From Bacillota bacterium (GTDB taxonomy: Bacteria; Bacillota_A; Clostridia; DSM-8532): 7,819 nucleotides of DNA. The notes beneath the pieces are model-generated. The model was given only the letters and a program-made list of their open reading frames with translations. It did not search any database and had not been told where the DNA came from. Shown here one piece after another: positions 6,121 to 7,819 of this stretch. A program made the position numbers and the translations under genes. The DNA lies in assembly GCA_023424865.1 (NCBI GenBank), contig JAFADM010000479.1:1-7819 (forward strand), in the 5' to 3' direction. Position 1 is the first letter of the stretch, and every line of letters starts with the position of its first letter.

Positions 6121-6971
6121 TGCCTATTACTGTTTCACCACACCGGTCTGTAAAGCGCCAAGCACTTTCGCTTTTACTGTTCGGCTTTTTTTCGGTATTA
6201 TCACTTATTATTTTAACGCCTTTTCTGTCCATGATTCTAACCTCCTTTAAGGACAGCAGCCGGCTTATAACCCATGGCTTCAATTTAAGCCTTGAGCCCC
6301 AGGTGCTCACTTTGGAAAACTATAAAATATTGTTTCAGGGAGACAGCGACTATTTCACCTGGTACGGAAACAGCTTGCTTTTAACCACTCTTCAAACGGC
6401 CTTAACCCTGTTTGTAAGCGCCTGGGTTGCCTATGGCTTTGCCTTTTACACGTTTAGGGGAAAGAGCCTTTTATTTGTTTGCGTACTCATTGTTATGATG
6501 ATCCCTTTTGAAATTCTCATGCTTCCCATGTATCAGGAAATTACGGCTATGAAGCTCTCCGACAGCTTTATAGGCATTATGCTGCCCTATCTGGCCCAGG
6601 CCACAGCTATCTTTTTCTTCCGCCAGTTCCTGTCCTTTGTACCCTATGAAATTGTAAACGCGGGGCGGGTGGACGGCTGCAGCGAATACGGCATCTTTTT
6701 AAAGCTTGTTTTACCCAACATGACACCGGCTTTCGCGGCTATGGCCATACTTATTGGAATGAATACCTGGAACAATTACCTGTGGCCCCTGCTTGTGCTC
6801 CGAAGCAGCAGAAAATTCACCCTGCCCGTGGGTCTCAACAGCCTCTTAAGCCCTTATGGGAACAATTATCAGCTCCTTGTTTCGGGAGCGGTTATGTCCA
6901 TACTGCCTATTATGCTTTTGTTCTTCTGCGCGCAGAAATACTTTATTGAGGGAATTTCAACAGGCAGCATC

Positions 6972-6980
<9 letters not shown>
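6117..6980 (+). CDS. ABC sugar transporter permease, MalG/AraQ-like
   Basis: The second membrane subunit of the importer, 287 residues, similar in size to B. subtilis AraQ. Six membrane segments lie near 17-40, 85-110, 117-139, 150-171, 205-228 and 253-272. The C-terminus AQKYFIEGISTGSIKG is the classical MalG-type tail. The coupling motif reads NAGRVDGCSEYGIFLKLVLP from 181: the usual first Glu and third Ala of EAA are replaced by Asn and Gly, while the invariant Gly (187) is kept. Two tandem ATG codons (6117 and 6120) could each start it. The first overlaps the upstream stop by 4 bp and has AAAGGGG eight bases before it, so I take that one. No ATPase gene follows; an unlinked MsmK/MsiK-type ATPase is the usual partner in Gram-positive bacteria, which here is an inference. 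Confidence 0.93.

Positions 6981-7819
<839 letters not shown>

Overview
The window looks like a stretch of a Bacillota (probably Clostridia-type) chromosome. The evidence is strong AGGAGG-type ribosome binding sites, a lipoprotein solute-binding protein with a Gram-positive style lipobox, sigma-A promoters close to consensus, and moderate GC. I cannot name the genus from sequence alone.

Layout. Positions 77-406 (+) hold a small orphan gene for a coiled-coil protein with one C-terminal membrane segment. It is followed by hairpin terminators at 418-443 and 480-512; the second also works for the convergent regulator gene. Positions 584-1615 (-) encode a LacI-family regulator. A 242-bp divergent control region (1616-1857) carries a promoter for each side. 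It also holds two matching LacI-type operators, one on the -35 box and one between the transcription start and the ribosome binding site of the rightward operon. From 1858 rightward runs a five-gene sugar-use operon: a GH127 beta-L-arabinofuranosidase (1858-3738), a lipoprotein sugar-binding protein (3784-5097), two ABC permeases (5173-6120 and 6117-6980, overlapping by 4 bp), and a GH51 alpha-L-arabinofuranosidase (7053 to beyond the window end).

How the genes fit together. The lipoprotein would catch an L-arabinofuranose-containing oligosaccharide outside the cell and the two permeases would import it. The two cytoplasmic hydrolases, one for beta and one for alpha linkages, would then release L-arabinose, and the LacI-type protein would repress the operon until a sugar ligand binds. 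No ATPase gene is present; in Gram-positive bacteria this transporter class usually borrows a shared MsmK/MsiK-type ATPase. The enzyme pair fits arabinan side chains, or hydroxyproline-linked arabino-oligosaccharides of plant cell-wall glycoproteins, but the true substrate is not shown by sequence.

The less ordinary parts are the two-operator promoter with about five helical turns between sites, a strong intercistronic stem-loop between the binding-protein and permease genes, and a cluster of decayed duplications of the GH51 start region just upstream of that gene. The duplications create an in-frame 10-codon mini-ORF. I see no CRISPR array, tRNA, rRNA, insertion sequence or complete prophage.
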